Assembly (NCBI GenBank): GCA_027019175.1
Contig: JALUXB010000019.1
Location: forward strand, 1-64,000
Length of the DNA: 64,000 nucleotides
Direction: 5' to 3'
Origin: Sulfurovum sp.
Lineage (GTDB): Bacteria; Campylobacterota; Campylobacteria; Campylobacterales; Sulfurovaceae
The notes beneath the pieces were generated by a model that saw nothing but the letters and a program-made list of their open reading frames with translations, did not search any database and had not been told where the DNA came from. The translations under genes were made by a program, and so were the position numbers. Each line of letters begins with the position of its first letter. Position 1 is the stretch's first letter. This document shows, one piece after another, positions 27,969 through 39,278 of this stretch.

Positions 27969-29165
27969 ATGTCGAACTATTCAATTACACCGCTTGAAGG
28001 CGGACTTGCCAATGTTAACGGCTTTTACTGTGATGCTGTCAATGTCGGTATGCGCCCGGATGCCTCACAGGGGGATGTTGCCTTTATCCGATCTGAAACA
28101 CTTTGCAATGTCAATGCCGTTTTTACCACAAACCGTTTTCAGGCCGCCCCTATTAAACACTTCCAGCGTTACGAAGAGGGATTTCAAACCAATTTTGTAC
28201 TGGTAAACGCCAAGAATGCCAATGCTATGACGGGAGAAAAAGGCATAGAAGACATTTATACCATTATGTCCGCCCTCTCTTCCAAAATAGAAGTTGTCAA
28301 TCCGGTCATGAGTTCAACAGGGGTTATCGGCTACCGTCTTCCGGTAGAGAAGATTACCTCTGCATTTGGAAAGTTTGATTTTTATGCCAAAAATTCAGAT
28401 GCTGCTGCCCGAGCCATCATGACCACGGACAGCTTCAAAAAAGAACTTGCCTGTCGTGTCACCCTTGAGGATGGTACACACTTTCATCTTGCTGCCATCT
28501 GTAAAGGTGCCGGAATGATCAACCCTGCGATGGCAACCATGCTCTGCTTCGTTATCACTGATGCTGATGTTCCCAAAGCCGATATGGATGCCCTGATTAA
28601 AAGTGCTGCTGACCGCTCCTTTAACCGCATCTCTGTCGATGGAGACACCTCCACTAACGATACGGTGATGCTTCTTGCAAACGGTAACACCGGGAACTAC
28701 AACAAAGAAGCGTTTTCCGAAGCACTCAATGAGATGCTTTTCAAGCTTGCCATGATGATTCTCCGTGACGGAGAGGGAGCCAACAAGCTGGTTGCTTTTG
28801 AAGTTACCGGAGCTGCCAGCAATGAAGAAGCAGAACGTGCCGCCAGAGCGCTGAGCAATTCACTGCTGGTAAAAACAGCACTTTTTGGAGAAGACCCGAA
28901 TTGGGGACGCATCGCCTCTACCATCGGTGCCAGCGGCATTACCTGTGACGACACCACACTTACCATTCACTACGATGACCTGCTCATCTACTCCGACACC
29001 CATCGGGAACTCGACAAAGAGCGTGAAAAGCAGGCCTATGCCATTATGAAACAGGAAGCGTTTGCCGTCCGGTGTGATCTTGGTATTGGGGAAGGGAGCT
29101 TTACCGCCTATGGCTGTGATCTCAGTTATGAGTATGTCAAGATCAATGCCGAATACAGAACATAA
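27969..29165 (+). CDS. argJ: Bifunctional glutamate N-acetyltransferase/amino-acid acetyltransferase
   Basis: KGAGMINPAMATMLCF autocatalytic Thr-region-like motif, DGDTSTNDT, FGEDPNWGRI. Confidence 0.96.
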   Translation: MSNYSITPLEGGLANVNGFYCDAVNVGMRPDASQGDVAFIRSETLCNVNAVFTTNRFQAAPIKHFQRYEEGFQTNFVLVNAKNANAMTGEKGIEDIYTIMSALSSKIEVVNPVMSSTGVIGYRLPVEKITSAFGKFDFYAKNSDAAARAIMTTDSFKKELACRVTLEDGTHFHLAAICKGAGMINPAMATMLCFVITDADVPKADMDALIKSAADRSFNRISVDGDTSTNDTVMLLANGNTGNYNKEAFSEALNEMLFKLAMMILRDGEGANKLVAFEVTGAASNEEAERAARALSNSLLVKTALFGEDPNWGRIASTIGASGITCDDTTLTIHYDDLLIYSDTHRELDKEREKQAYAIMKQEAFAVRCDLGIGEGSFTAYGCDLSYEYVKINAEYRT

Positions 29166-29256
29166 TGCTTTTTATTTTAAATTTGGACATGTGATTTTTC
29201 ACCACTCTGTTATTGCAAAAAAGCTATAATACGGAAAATATACACAGGAGCGCCAC

Positions 29257-29484
29257 ATGTTACATGAATACAGAGACGAAATCCACGAACTCAAACAGCA
29301 GAATGCACACTTTGCAAAAATTTTTGAAAAGCACAATGAACTTGATCAGAAGATCGAAGATGCGGAAGCAGGTCGTATCCCTATGACAGACCTGGAGCTG
29401 GAAACACTGAAAAAAGAGAAACTTCTACTTAAAGACGAAGCATACAAAATGATTCTTGACTATAAAAAAAGCAAAGAAGCATAA
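29257..29484 (+). CDS. DUF465/YdcH-family protein
   Basis: HEYRDEIHELKQQNAHFAKIFEKHNELDQKI...LETLKKEKLLLKDEAYKMI. Confidence 0.85.
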   Translation: MLHEYRDEIHELKQQNAHFAKIFEKHNELDQKIEDAEAGRIPMTDLELETLKKEKLLLKDEAYKMILDYKKSKEA

Positions 29485-29577
29485 CCGCAGCGGGGATACT
29501 CTCCCGCTTGACCCCTTCCATTTTCTCCATTTTTACATTTATGCATTCCTTTTATCTTTTAAGCGAGTACCCTGACC

Positions 29578-30937
29578 ATGGCCACATTCAACACAATTCC
29601 AAATCTTTCAAAAGCACTCAGTGACACACTTCAAGCACAACAGTTTACAACCATGACCATGGTACAGGAACGTTCTATTCCTCTTATTTTACAGGGAAAA
29701 GACCTTTTGGTACAGTCCAAAACCGGTTCAGGCAAAACACTGGCTTTTGCACTTCCTTCTCTTATGATGACCAATCTCGAGAAGAATACCCCTCAGACAT
29801 TAATCATTACTCCTACCCGTGAACTTGCAGAACAGATTGCCACACAGATACAAACCCTTGCCGCTGCCCTCCCTAATTTCAAAACCGTTACACTTTATGG
29901 CGGTGTACCGCTGCGCAATCAGGCAAACTCACTTGTCAAAGGGGGGACATCTGCTTATCGGTACGCCGGGACGGCTTTTGGATCATCTTTCCAAAGGAAC
30001 ACTTGAGCTTAAAAGTATTGAACGCATTGTACTTGACGAAGCCGACCGAATGCTTGAAATGGGGTTTTACGATGATATTTTAAAGATTGTTTCACAGGCA
30101 AAAAATACAAAACAGCGTCTGCTGTTTTCCGCTACCTTCCCCGATAAAATAAAAACACTGGCACAAACATTCCTTCATGCACCGGAAGTCATCTCCGTAA
30201 CACCGGAACATCAAGAGGGACAGATTGAAGCATATGTCATCACAACCCGTGACAAACCCAAAACACTGCAACAGATCATCAATCTCTACAGGCCGAACTC
30301 TCTCCTCATTTTTTGTAACACCAAAGCCGATACCATTGCATTGGCCCAAAGACTGCAACAGGAGGGACATGCAGTCACAACCATACATGGTGATTTGGAC
30401 CAGGAGGCCCGTCAGGAGGCCATTATCAAATTTTCTAACGGTTCTTCTCCCGTGCTTGTTGCGACAGATGTTGCTTCACGCGGTATCGACATTGACAATG
30501 TTAAACTGGTTGTCAACTATGATCTTCCTTTTGACAAAGAGGTTTACACCCATCGCATTGGACGTACAGGACGGGCAGGGAGTACAGGAAGAGCCGTCTC
30601 ACTGTATACATCCGGCAGCACCAAAACAGCATATATTCTAAACGAAGCAAAAAAACTTGAACTTGACAACACCCAAAACAGCCGTAATTTTAAAATAGTG
30701 TCACATGTTGAGACCATCGCTCTAAATGGCGGTAAAAAACAAAAACTGCGTAAAGGCGATATACTGGGTACCTTCTGCAAGGAGATGGGTCTGGAGCCTG
30801 AACAGATTGGTGCCATTACACTGATGGCCAACCGTACCTATATCGCCATTGATAATCATGTTTTGAAAAAGGTACTGAAAATGCTTAAATCAACACGTAT
30901 CAAAAAGAAAAAATATATTGCATGGATTGTAGATTAA
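29578..30937 (+). pseudogene. dbpA: DbpA-type DEAD-box RNA helicase interrupted by a frameshift at ~29941-29946
   Basis: ORF1 (QxxSGSGKT-type motif, PTRELAEQ) and ORF2 (GTPGRLLDHL, DEADRMLEMGF, HRIGRTGRAG, RNA-binding C-terminus) join if one G is removed from AAAGGGGGG. Confidence 0.82.
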
Positions 30938-31551
30938 TCATCACCGAGAATCTCTTTTTTCCGTTTTTGCCGCACCACATAAAACAGTGTAATAAACACA
31001 ATACTCACCAGCGCAATCACCGTTGCCGTGTGCAGATATTGTGAAATGAGTGCTGCATTTGAACCCACCAGGTAGCCCACTGCCACAAGTACAATGACCC
31101 ATATGCCAGCGCCCAGCGCCGAATAAAAAGAAAATTTAAAAAGATTCATACGTGCCAACCCCGCAGGCAGAGAAATGAGCTGTCTGATTCCGGGGATAAG
31201 CCGCCCGTTAAATGTTGAAAGTTCTCCATGCTTTTGGAAGAAAGCTTCAAGTTTATCAAGGGTTTCCCGTTTGACAAAAAAATATCTACCATACTTTAGC
31301 AGAAACCTGCGTCCAAAATGCATTGCAATATAGTAGTTGAAAAGTGCCCCCGCAAGCGATCCTGCAATGCCGATAAGGACAACAAGGTACAGGTTCATCT
31401 CTCCCTGGTAGGCAAGGTAGCCGGCAGGAATCATGATCACTTCGCTGGGAAAGGGGAAGAAGGTACTCTCAAGGAACATCAGTAAGAAAATGCCCCAGTA
31501 GCCCATTGCGCCAATGGTATCGACCAGAAAGGCGGCAATGTCGTGAAGCAT
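30934..31551 (-). CDS. DedA-family membrane protein
   Basis: FLESTFFPFPSEVIMIPAGYLA, FNGRLIPGIRQLISLPAGLARM. Confidence 0.92.
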   Translation of the reverse strand: MLHDIAAFLVDTIGAMGYWGIFLLMFLESTFFPFPSEVIMIPAGYLAYQGEMNLYLVVLIGIAGSLAGALFNYYIAMHFGRRFLLKYGRYFFVKRETLDKLEAFFQKHGELSTFNGRLIPGIRQLISLPAGLARMNLFKFSFYSALGAGIWVIVLVAVGYLVGSNAALISQYLHTATVIALVSIVFITLFYVVRQKRKKEILGDD

Positions 31552-31556
31552 CGGTG

Positions 31557-32492
31557 CTATTCGCTGTAGGCACCCACAGAGGTGAGTCTTTCATAGCGTT
31601 TTTCAAGCAATTCATCTGTCGAAAGTTCCTGTAGTTCCTTGACAGTCTCAAGGAAATAGGTTTTCAACACTTCCGCTGCCGCTTTTTTGTCACGGTGTGC
31701 ACCGATAAGCGGTTCATCGAGCACATCGTCGATCAGCTTGTGCTCAAGGAGATCATTCGGGGTAATCTTGAGTGCTTTGGTCGCAGTTTCCACTTTGCTT
31801 GGGTCATTCCATAGAATTGCAGAACATCCTTCCGGGGAAATGACTGCAAAGATTGAATATCGCATCATTGCCAGTCTGTCCGCCACACCGATGGCAAGTG
31901 CACCACCGGAACCGCCTTCACCGATGACCACAGAAACCATCGGTACTTTCGTTGCAGCAAATTCAAAAAGGTTTCTGGCGATCGCTTCACTCTGTCCGCG
32001 TTCTTCCGCACCCAGTCCGGGGTAGGCACCCGGAGTGTCCACAAGCATCAGAACAGGAATGTTAAATTTTTCCGCAAGTCTGACTGCCCGCAGCGCTTTA
32101 CGGTACCCTTCAGGATTTGGCATACCGAAGTTACGTTTGATCTTGTTTTTGACCCCACGCCCTTTCTGTTCCCCAATGACCATTGTTTTCTGACCGTCAA
32201 TCCATCCCATATAACACAAAATGGCAGGATCGTCGCGGAAAGCACGGTCACCATGAATCTCATAGGGGTTATCGAGGATCATTTTGATATAGTCGAGCGC
32301 ATAAGGTCTGTCAGGGTGTCTGGCTAACTGGAGTTTCTGATAGTCACTCAGTGAACCAAAGGTTTTTTCAACCTCTTTTTGCAGCTCTTTTTGCAGTTTT
32401 TCCACCTGTTCAAGGTTGGCAACGGCATGGGCAGAGACAATCTCTTCTTGTAACTTTTCAATCTTGCTCTCAAAATCCAGATAGGTTGCCAT
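31557..32492 (-). CDS. accA: Acetyl-CoA carboxylase carboxyltransferase subunit alpha
   Basis: [55 protein letters not shown]. Confidence 0.97.
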   Translation of the reverse strand: MATYLDFESKIEKLQEEIVSAHAVANLEQVEKLQKELQKEVEKTFGSLSDYQKLQLARHPDRPYALDYIKMILDNPYEIHGDRAFRDDPAILCYMGWIDGQKTMVIGEQKGRGVKNKIKRNFGMPNPEGYRKALRAVRLAEKFNIPVLMLVDTPGAYPGLGAEERGQSEAIARNLFEFAATKVPMVSVVIGEGGSGGALAIGVADRLAMMRYSIFAVISPEGCSAILWNDPSKVETATKALKITPNDLLEHKLIDDVLDEPLIGAHRDKKAAAEVLKTYFLETVKELQELSTDELLEKRYERLTSVGAYSE

Positions 32493-32506
32493 CGCTGATC
32501 CTTCCC

Positions 32507-33724
32507 TTATACTTTTCTGAAAATGACAACACCGTTAGTACCGCCAAATCCAAAGGAGTTGCTCATTACTGTATTGAGTTCTGCTTTTCTCGCTTCATTT
32601 GGTACATAGTCAAGATCACAGTTCTCATCAGGTGTCGTGTAGTTAATAGTTGGAGGCAGAACACCGTCTCTCATAGCCATAAGTGAAACAACAGCTTCAA
32701 TGGCTCCCGCAGCACCAAGACAGTGACCGACCTGCCCCTTGATAGAACTGACAGGAGGACAGTTTTCCTTACCGCCGAAGAGCTCTTTAAGCGCTGCAGT
32801 TTCATTTTTGTCATTGACCGGTGTAGAAGTACCGTGTGCATTGACATAATCAACTTTTGGATTACCTGCCATGTTGTAGGCCATTTTCATTGCACGCAGC
32901 GGGCCGTCCATTGTCGGTGTAGTAATATGGTTCGCATCACCACTTTCACCAAAGCCTATGATCTCGCCATAAATGGTTGCACCACGCGCTACAGCATCTT
33001 CATAGGTTTCAAGTACCAAGGCTGCGGCACCTTCGCCCATCACAAAACCGTCACGATCCGCATCGAATGGTCTGGAAGATGCTTGCGGGTCATCATTTCT
33101 GGTTGACAGGGCTTTCATTGCAGCAAAACCGCCGACACCGGCTGCACAGATCGCCGCTTCGGCACCCACAACCAGCATTTTGTCCGCGGTTCCGATCATA
33201 ATCGATTTGGTCGCTTCACCAATCGCATGGGTTCCTGCTGCACAGGCAGTGACAGAAGAGAGATTCGGCCCTTTGAGTGTATGGTCGATAGAGACAAATC
33301 CGCCCAGCATATTGACAAGAGAAGAGGGAATGAAGAATGGAGAGATTCTTCTCGGACCGCGTGTTGCCGCGATTACCGAATTTTTTTCAATATTGATCAG
33401 ACCGCCGATCCCTGAAGCTGACGCTACACCAAAACGGTCTTTGTCAATATCATCACCAAAATTGGCATCCGCCATCGCTTCCTGTGCCGCTTTGAGGCCA
33501 AGTTGAATGAAGCGGTCGGCTTTTTTAACCTCTTTAGGATCCATTACCGTTGTCGGATCAAAATCAGTGATCTCTCCGGCAATTTTTACACTGTGTTTTT
33601 CTGTGTCAAAAGACTCAATCAGTTTAATACCGCATTTTCCCTCTACGATTGCAGAAAATGAACTCTCTTTGTCCAACCCCAGAGAGTTGATCATTCCCAA
33701 ACCTGTTACCACTACTCTTTTCAC
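32507..33724 (-). CDS. fabF: Beta-ketoacyl-ACP synthase II
   Basis: [13 protein letters not shown] active-site region, [25 protein letters not shown]. Confidence 0.97.
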   Translation of the reverse strand: MKRVVVTGLGMINSLGLDKESSFSAIVEGKCGIKLIESFDTEKHSVKIAGEITDFDPTTVMDPKEVKKADRFIQLGLKAAQEAMADANFGDDIDKDRFGVASASGIGGLINIEKNSVIAATRGPRRISPFFIPSSLVNMLGGFVSIDHTLKGPNLSSVTACAAGTHAIGEATKSIMIGTADKMLVVGAEAAICAAGVGGFAAMKALSTRNDDPQASSRPFDADRDGFVMGEGAAALVLETYEDAVARGATIYGEIIGFGESGDANHITTPTMDGPLRAMKMAYNMAGNPKVDYVNAHGTSTPVNDKNETAALKELFGGKENCPPVSSIKGQVGHCLGAAGAIEAVVSLMAMRDGVLPPTINYTTPDENCDLDYVPNEARKAELNTVMSNSFGFGGTNGVVIFRKV

Positions 33725-33817
33725 TGCTGCTCCTATCTGTTATTCATAAGATATAGACGAATATTCCGTACAAATACTCATCTATCTCTTACCGCTCCGC
33801 AAGGGAGGGGTAAAGGC

Positions 33818-34051
33818 TTACGCCTGTGCGCTCTCAATGAATTTGATTGCATCCGCGACAGTTGCGATCGCTTCTGCCTGATCGTCAGGAATTTCGATAT
33901 CGAACTTCTCTTCAAGTGCCATAACAAGCTCAACGACATCAAGACTGTCAGCCCCGAGATCTTCTACGAACTTAGACTCTTCTTTTACCTCATCAGGGCT
34001 CACGTTCAGTTGCTCAACAACTACCTCTTTTACATCATCAAATAATGCCAT
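33818..34051 (-). CDS. acpP: Acyl carrier protein
   Basis: [27 protein letters not shown]. Confidence 0.98.
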   Translation of the reverse strand: MALFDDVKEVVVEQLNVSPDEVKEESKFVEDLGADSLDVVELVMALEEKFDIEIPDDQAEAIATVADAIKFIESAQA

Positions 34052-34406
34052 TGATTACTCCTTAAGTGTGTTAAAATACACAATAGTATAGCAAAAAGTT
34101 CATAAAAAGCAGCAATTTTTCCCTGGTAGAAGAGTCATAAATACGCTTTATAGGATGTCCGGACAATCTTGACATGGCATCGTTGTATTGTCTACCAAAG
34201 ATGCATATGCCGGCTTCAAAAAAGAAAACATCCTCTAATCATGTCAGAAAGTATCTATCCAATATATTAAAATATTTGAAAGATACGAGACCTATTTGCA
34301 TATTCTTCTTACATTATTTTAAAAATTTTACTAAAATACAATAACTTTTGCTATACTTACGCATAAATAAAATATATAATCTTCATAAAGACAGGTAACG
34401 ATTACG

Positions 34407-36404
34407 ATGAAAAAATTTCTCCTTCTGACGATAGCCGCTTCGCTTCTTCATGCCGAAGAGTCAACCTCGCCGTATATGGCACTGGCCTATGGAGTGGTAC
34501 TTCTGTTGGTCGCCATTATTGGCTTTATTATTTTCTCTCGTTTTAAGAAACCTGCCGCAAAGAAGCGGATGCAAAAAGAGAACAGTACGCTCAAGGCATC
34601 CAAAAGTGCTGATCCTGAACTGGTCGAACAGTATCGTATCGATATGAAAAAGATTAAAATAGAAAACCAGCCTTTCAGGCTTAGCGGTATGTTGCATATC
34701 CTGACAAACAAGATCAGTGAGCCACTCAAAGCAAGCGGTCACCAGCTTCATTACGATGTTGACAATGAGGTAGGACGGTATATTGTAGGAGACAATGACT
34801 ACATCGAACAGGTTCTCGAAGCACTCATGGAAGATGTCATTGCGATGAACAGCAATCAGGAAGTTGTTCTCCATATTTCCAAAGAGAAAGAACAGCACAT
34901 TGTTTTTGATGTCTACAATCCTACCGCGGTACTGTCAAAAACCGAACTTGCACATTATATGGATACGATAGCAGGAAAGGAAGCGGACGAACGCTTTAGT
35001 GCCTTTATTAAAGCACGCAATATTGCGGAAGCAATGGGCGGCTCCATCGAAGTCAAAAGCAGTAAACGAAACGGAACACACTTTCTTTTCAAAATTCCCT
35101 ATATCGAAGACCGTGACAACCGCAGTAATCAAGAAAAGCTGAAAAAATTTCTTACCGGGAAAAAGGCACTTTTTATCGGTAAAACAAAGTATGAAACCAA
35201 ACGTGCGCAGTATATTTTCGATACATTCGGCATTAAAATAGAGCATATGAATCTCAGTGACTTCGAAAACAAGAAACCGGATCTTAAAAAATATGATATG
35301 GCCATTCTTCGCTCTTCAAGCCTCACACCCAAACATATCAGTTTTTTCAAAAAGATCCATCAAAGCGGCAAGAAAGACTTCAAGACCATCATCGTCCACG
35401 AACTCTTCGAGGATGAAAAAACAATCAACTTCTCCAAATCTATTGCAGATGCCGAACTCTACAACCCTACCATTATCGGTGATGTCGAGGAGATTCTTTA
35501 CCAAATGTTCATTCTTAAAAGCAAAGCGGTCAAGGGTATCAGCAACATGGATACATTCAGTACCGATGCATTTGCCATCAAAGGCAACCATGACTTCAGT
35601 GAAGAAGATCTGCAAAAATTCCGGGGTGCCCACATTGCCGTAGCCGAAGACAGCAAGGTCGATATGCGTGTCATGCGGAATATCCTCAACAATATTGATG
35701 GCATCAAACTGTTTACGGTAAATAACGGAATCGAATTAATGGATCTTCTTGAAAAGGAAGAGATTGATTTCATCTTTGCCGATATTAACATGCCGCTGCT
35801 TGACGGACTGACCATGACACGAAGAATACGCTCCAAACCGAAGTGGGAGCATATCCCTATTATCTCTATCTCATCGATGGCATTCAAACAGGAAGTACGT
35901 GCCATGCAGCTTGCCGGGATGAATGCTGCAATCACCAAACCTATCACTGCACAGGATGTCTATACGGCACTTGAAAAATTCCTTGTCATCACACCAAAGA
36001 TAGAGATGCATCTGACACAGTGCCACAGCCAAGACCTCGACTACAAATGCAATACCTATGTGCTCAATGTTGAAAAAGGGGTTGAAGATGCTGGAAGTCC
36101 TGAAAACTACCTTGAACTACTCCAGGAGACAATGGACCTGCTGCAAGGAAGCGATGAAAAGCTTAAAGCACTGATCAAAAATGAAGAGTATACTGCCCTC
36201 AAGGAGTTTTCACACTCCATGCTTGAACTTTACGGCAACATTCAGGCCAACGAAATGGTTAAGATGTTTGAAGAACTCACGTACTACCTCTCCAGCAGGA
36301 AAAAACCCTACCTGATGGAATATACGATGCTTTACAAGAAAAATATGCAGCGCCTGCAGGATGAAATAGACGCGCTGGAGCAACACTTGCACAAAAAGGG
36401 CTAA
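34407..36404 (+). CDS. Hybrid signalling protein: TM, HATPase-like (degenerate), REC, C-terminal Hpt-like
   Basis: C-terminal REC (IAVAEDSKVDMRVMRNIL, FADINMPLLDGLTMTRRIR, ITKPI); HATPase-like C-terminal block AMGGSIEVKSSKRNGTHFLFKIP; FSHSMLELYGNI Hpt-like. Confidence 0.8.
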   Translation: MKKFLLLTIAASLLHAEESTSPYMALAYGVVLLLVAIIGFIIFSRFKKPAAKKRMQKENSTLKASKSADPELVEQYRIDMKKIKIENQPFRLSGMLHILTNKISEPLKASGHQLHYDVDNEVGRYIVGDNDYIEQVLEALMEDVIAMNSNQEVVLHISKEKEQHIVFDVYNPTAVLSKTELAHYMDTIAGKEADERFSAFIKARNIAEAMGGSIEVKSSKRNGTHFLFKIPYIEDRDNRSNQEKLKKFLTGKKALFIGKTKYETKRAQYIFDTFGIKIEHMNLSDFENKKPDLKKYDMAILRSSSLTPKHISFFKKIHQSGKKDFKTIIVHELFEDEKTINFSKSIADAELYNPTIIGDVEEILYQMFILKSKAVKGISNMDTFSTDAFAIKGNHDFSEEDLQKFRGAHIAVAEDSKVDMRVMRNILNNIDGIKLFTVNNGIELMDLLEKEEIDFIFADINMPLLDGLTMTRRIRSKPKWEHIPIISISSMAFKQEVRAMQLAGMNAAITKPITAQDVYTALEKFLVITPKIEMHLTQCHSQDLDYKCNTYVLNVEKGVEDAGSPENYLELLQETMDLLQGSDEKLKALIKNEEYTALKEFSHSMLELYGNIQANEMVKMFEELTYYLSSRKKPYLMEYTMLYKKNMQRLQDEIDALEQHLHKKG

Positions 36405-36415
36405 GAACCCTTCTT

Positions 36416-38437
36416 TTAGAATTTATAACGCAGGTTTGTATAAACATAACGGCCGGGTTCATTCATCAACATAACCGGTCCGCCTCCTGAAACAAGCGTC
36501 AAATCCTCATAAGTATTACTGACTGCATAGGTTTTGTCAAAAAGGTTGTCCACCCCAAGTGTGATTTCAAAGTTTTTCGTAAGGTGCTTACTTGCTTTTA
36601 CGTTGAATACAGCATACCCGGGCAGCTCCTGCTCACCGTTTTCTTCATCGTAATCGTTCCACCCTGCTGCGGCAACCATCTCTGCACGCAGCATAAAGTC
36701 TTCTTCCGTGCCATAGTTGATTGAAGCGGTAAATTTCAACGGCTCAATCTCGGGCATATTTGTACCATTTTGTCCGCTTAGAGGGTGGTCTTTCCTGCCG
36801 CGCTGGTATGCAATCCCGGCATCCGCATAGAGCATGTCGCTGAAGAGGTAGCTGCCGCTCAGCTCAAAACCGTAGATCGACGCATCCATATTTTCAAATC
36901 GATTTTGCATTTTGTTCGCATTGTAAAAAATGAAATCTCCAAGGTCACTGTAAAATACCTTTCCTTTCACAATACCGTTGCCAATTACTGTTTCCATTCC
37001 CAGGTCGAACTCCGTATTGGTTAGCATCTTCAGGTCATCTGTACCGATAGCCTTTCCTTTTTTCCGGAAATAGAGTTCACGTGCATCCGGTACCCTTGAA
37101 GAGCGTCCTACGCCACCGTAAATCTTTGTCTGATCATCAAGGTGATAGGTGATAAACAGATTCCCGCTGAGGGCATTGTAGTCGTTTGAACGATACTTTC
37201 CGATACCCGGCGTAACAGACGTGTCGTCATAGCGCAGTCCCAGTTTCACCTCTGTTTGGTCAAAGTGCATTCTGTCTTCGGCAAAGAAACCGACATTTTT
37301 TGTATCGACATCCGGAATACTTACACCTTTATACACATCATTCTTTCCATAATAGGCACCATCCCAGTTTCTGAGAGAATAGTCAACTCCCAGGGTAATC
37401 TCATGGTTTTGTACATCAAAGCGGTTTTTGATCTTTGCACCCTCTGTCTGTGTCGTCAGCCAGTTTTTCATCAACATCATATTTGAAGCTTTACGATACT
37501 GGTTGCTCATTGGGTGATCCACATCGGAGCGGTAGAGCTGAATATCAAATTGTTTGGAATAGGTACCCAGTTCCTTTGCCGTATATTCGATGTTGTAGAT
37601 ATTGGAATCATCATACAGTGCATCCATCGGTGTGGAGGGATAGAGTACATCGTCACTGCGGTTGGCCGTGTAACTGAGTCTCAACTGCTGCGTATCGGTG
37701 ATGTCCCAAAAAAGTTTGGCAAGCAGTGTCTTTTTGGTGAAAGCATTCATATTTCGATACTGAGGCAAAAAAGCATTTCCTTTCAACTTTTTGTCATGCA
37801 GCATATTACCGTTCAAATTATCTGTGATATAATTGTCGACCTGCTGTGCAAAGGTATTTCCGTCACCATCTTCATACTGCCCCCCCTGCTCTGCAGAGGT
37901 ACTGAGAAGAAAACGTACCGTATCGGTTCCTCCGCTGAGCATCAGTGCCGCCTTCTTGTAGTTCCAGCTTCCAAATCCAAAATTAAGATCACCGTGAAAC
38001 GCCTTTTCGGGCTTGAGTGTCTTTATTTTTACATCCGCACTGAGGACACCGAAATCCTCAACATCGAAAGGCCCTTCGTCGATCTGTACATAGTCGACAT
38101 TGTTCGTCAGGACATGTGAAATTGGCGGATCCATCCGGTTAGGGCATGCACCGTAAATCTTCGCACCGTCTATCGTGACATTAATGTTGTCTTTCTTCTG
38201 ACCGCGCACAATAATATCATTGGCGATACCGGAGCGCCGGACAATGGAGACACTTGGCGACTGTTTGAAGAGTGCTTCGGCAAGATCGGCAGACTTGATC
38301 TCATCACCGTGAATATCCTGAACCACTTCTGTATCGACCTTTCCTTCAACATCGATGTTTCCCAGCTGTGCCTCTGCCGCAAAGAGCGATGTTGCACATA
38401 TCAGCGAGAATGTCATTGCCTGTGTTGTATAACGCAT
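36416..38437 (-). CDS. TonB-dependent outer-membrane receptor, copper-receptor (OprC/NosA)-like
   Basis: Plug motif IVRGQKKDNINVTIDGAKIYGACPNRMDPPISHV; C-terminal barrel ending VYTNLRYKF. Confidence 0.85.
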   Translation of the reverse strand: MRYTTQAMTFSLICATSLFAAEAQLGNIDVEGKVDTEVVQDIHGDEIKSADLAEALFKQSPSVSIVRRSGIANDIIVRGQKKDNINVTIDGAKIYGACPNRMDPPISHVLTNNVDYVQIDEGPFDVEDFGVLSADVKIKTLKPEKAFHGDLNFGFGSWNYKKAALMLSGGTDTVRFLLSTSAEQGGQYEDGDGNTFAQQVDNYITDNLNGNMLHDKKLKGNAFLPQYRNMNAFTKKTLLAKLFWDITDTQQLRLSYTANRSDDVLYPSTPMDALYDDSNIYNIEYTAKELGTYSKQFDIQLYRSDVDHPMSNQYRKASNMMLMKNWLTTQTEGAKIKNRFDVQNHEITLGVDYSLRNWDGAYYGKNDVYKGVSIPDVDTKNVGFFAEDRMHFDQTEVKLGLRYDDTSVTPGIGKYRSNDYNALSGNLFITYHLDDQTKIYGGVGRSSRVPDARELYFRKKGKAIGTDDLKMLTNTEFDLGMETVIGNGIVKGKVFYSDLGDFIFYNANKMQNRFENMDASIYGFELSGSYLFSDMLYADAGIAYQRGRKDHPLSGQNGTNMPEIEPLKFTASINYGTEEDFMLRAEMVAAAGWNDYDEENGEQELPGYAVFNVKASKHLTKNFEITLGVDNLFDKTYAVSNTYEDLTLVSGGGPVMLMNEPGRYVYTNLRYKF

Positions 38438-38520
38438 TGTTTTCCCTTGCATAAAAAATGTATGCAAGTATGACAAGCTTGTGTTAAATTAGTGTTAATT
38501 TTTACATGATAAAGCAAACA

Positions 38521-39270
38521 TTATCGAAGTCTGTAATGGAGTGAAAGATTGATTGTCGCAGGCAGCGGCAGCGTTGCCCGTTTTATATTGACAGGAAAGG
38601 CGCTTTCAATAGCCTTTTGGGCAGAATGGTAAAACACTTTAGGACCGGAGAGTACGATATTTCCTACATGCCCGTTTGCAAGAATTGTAAAACGTGCCTT
38701 TACTGTTCCCTGCATACCGCGCCGCTGTGCAATGCGGGGATAGGACTTGGCACGGTTGATACGCGCTCTGATGCGTGCCAGAAAACTGTTGCGCTGTGCC
38801 GCACTGTAATGCGGGGAACCTCCTCCGCTGACACGCCTTTTTTGTCGCACTTTTTTCTTTTTAGTGTGCTTCTTTTTTGTATGTTTCTTTGCAACTGTTT
38901 TTTGCTTAACCTGCTTCTGTTTTCGTTTAACGATCGGCTTGGGAACAGGCACCTCTTTCAATACCGGTACAGGCTCCGGTTTTGGTTCTTCCTGTATCGG
39001 CTCTGCCGGTTTTGGCGGCAGCGGTTTCTCTTTGGGTTTCTCTTCAGGTTCTGTTTCCTCCTCTGTCAGTGTTTCAGGCTGTACAGGTGCCTTGACTGCA
39101 GAAGGCGGTGCCTGAGGGGCAAACTGAGAAAGCGCAAGTTCAACAGTGTGTTCTTTAGGTATATCAGAGACGATGATTGTTTTTTTGATCCAGTAAAGGT
39201 AGAACAGTATAGGGATGATATACAAAAGCGCCGTAATAAAAAAGGAAACTTTATAGCGATGTTTTTTCAC
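38521..39270 (-). CDS. tonB: TonB energy transducer
   Basis: N-terminal TM, Pro/Glu/Lys-rich region, C-terminal YPRIAQRRGMQGTVKARFTILANGHVGNI. Confidence 0.9.
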   Translation of the reverse strand: MKKHRYKVSFFITALLYIIPILFYLYWIKKTIIVSDIPKEHTVELALSQFAPQAPPSAVKAPVQPETLTEEETEPEEKPKEKPLPPKPAEPIQEEPKPEPVPVLKEVPVPKPIVKRKQKQVKQKTVAKKHTKKKHTKKKKVRQKRRVSGGGSPHYSAAQRNSFLARIRARINRAKSYPRIAQRRGMQGTVKARFTILANGHVGNIVLSGPKVFYHSAQKAIESAFPVNIKRATLPLPATINLSLHYRLR

Positions 39271-39278
39271 ATCATCCT

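Noticed and set aside
29941-29946. G6 tract as a classical Campylobacter-type phase-variable homopolymer
   Set aside because: Six Gs is shorter than typical phase-variable tracts; a frameshift or sequencing error is equally likely, so only flagged as a check.
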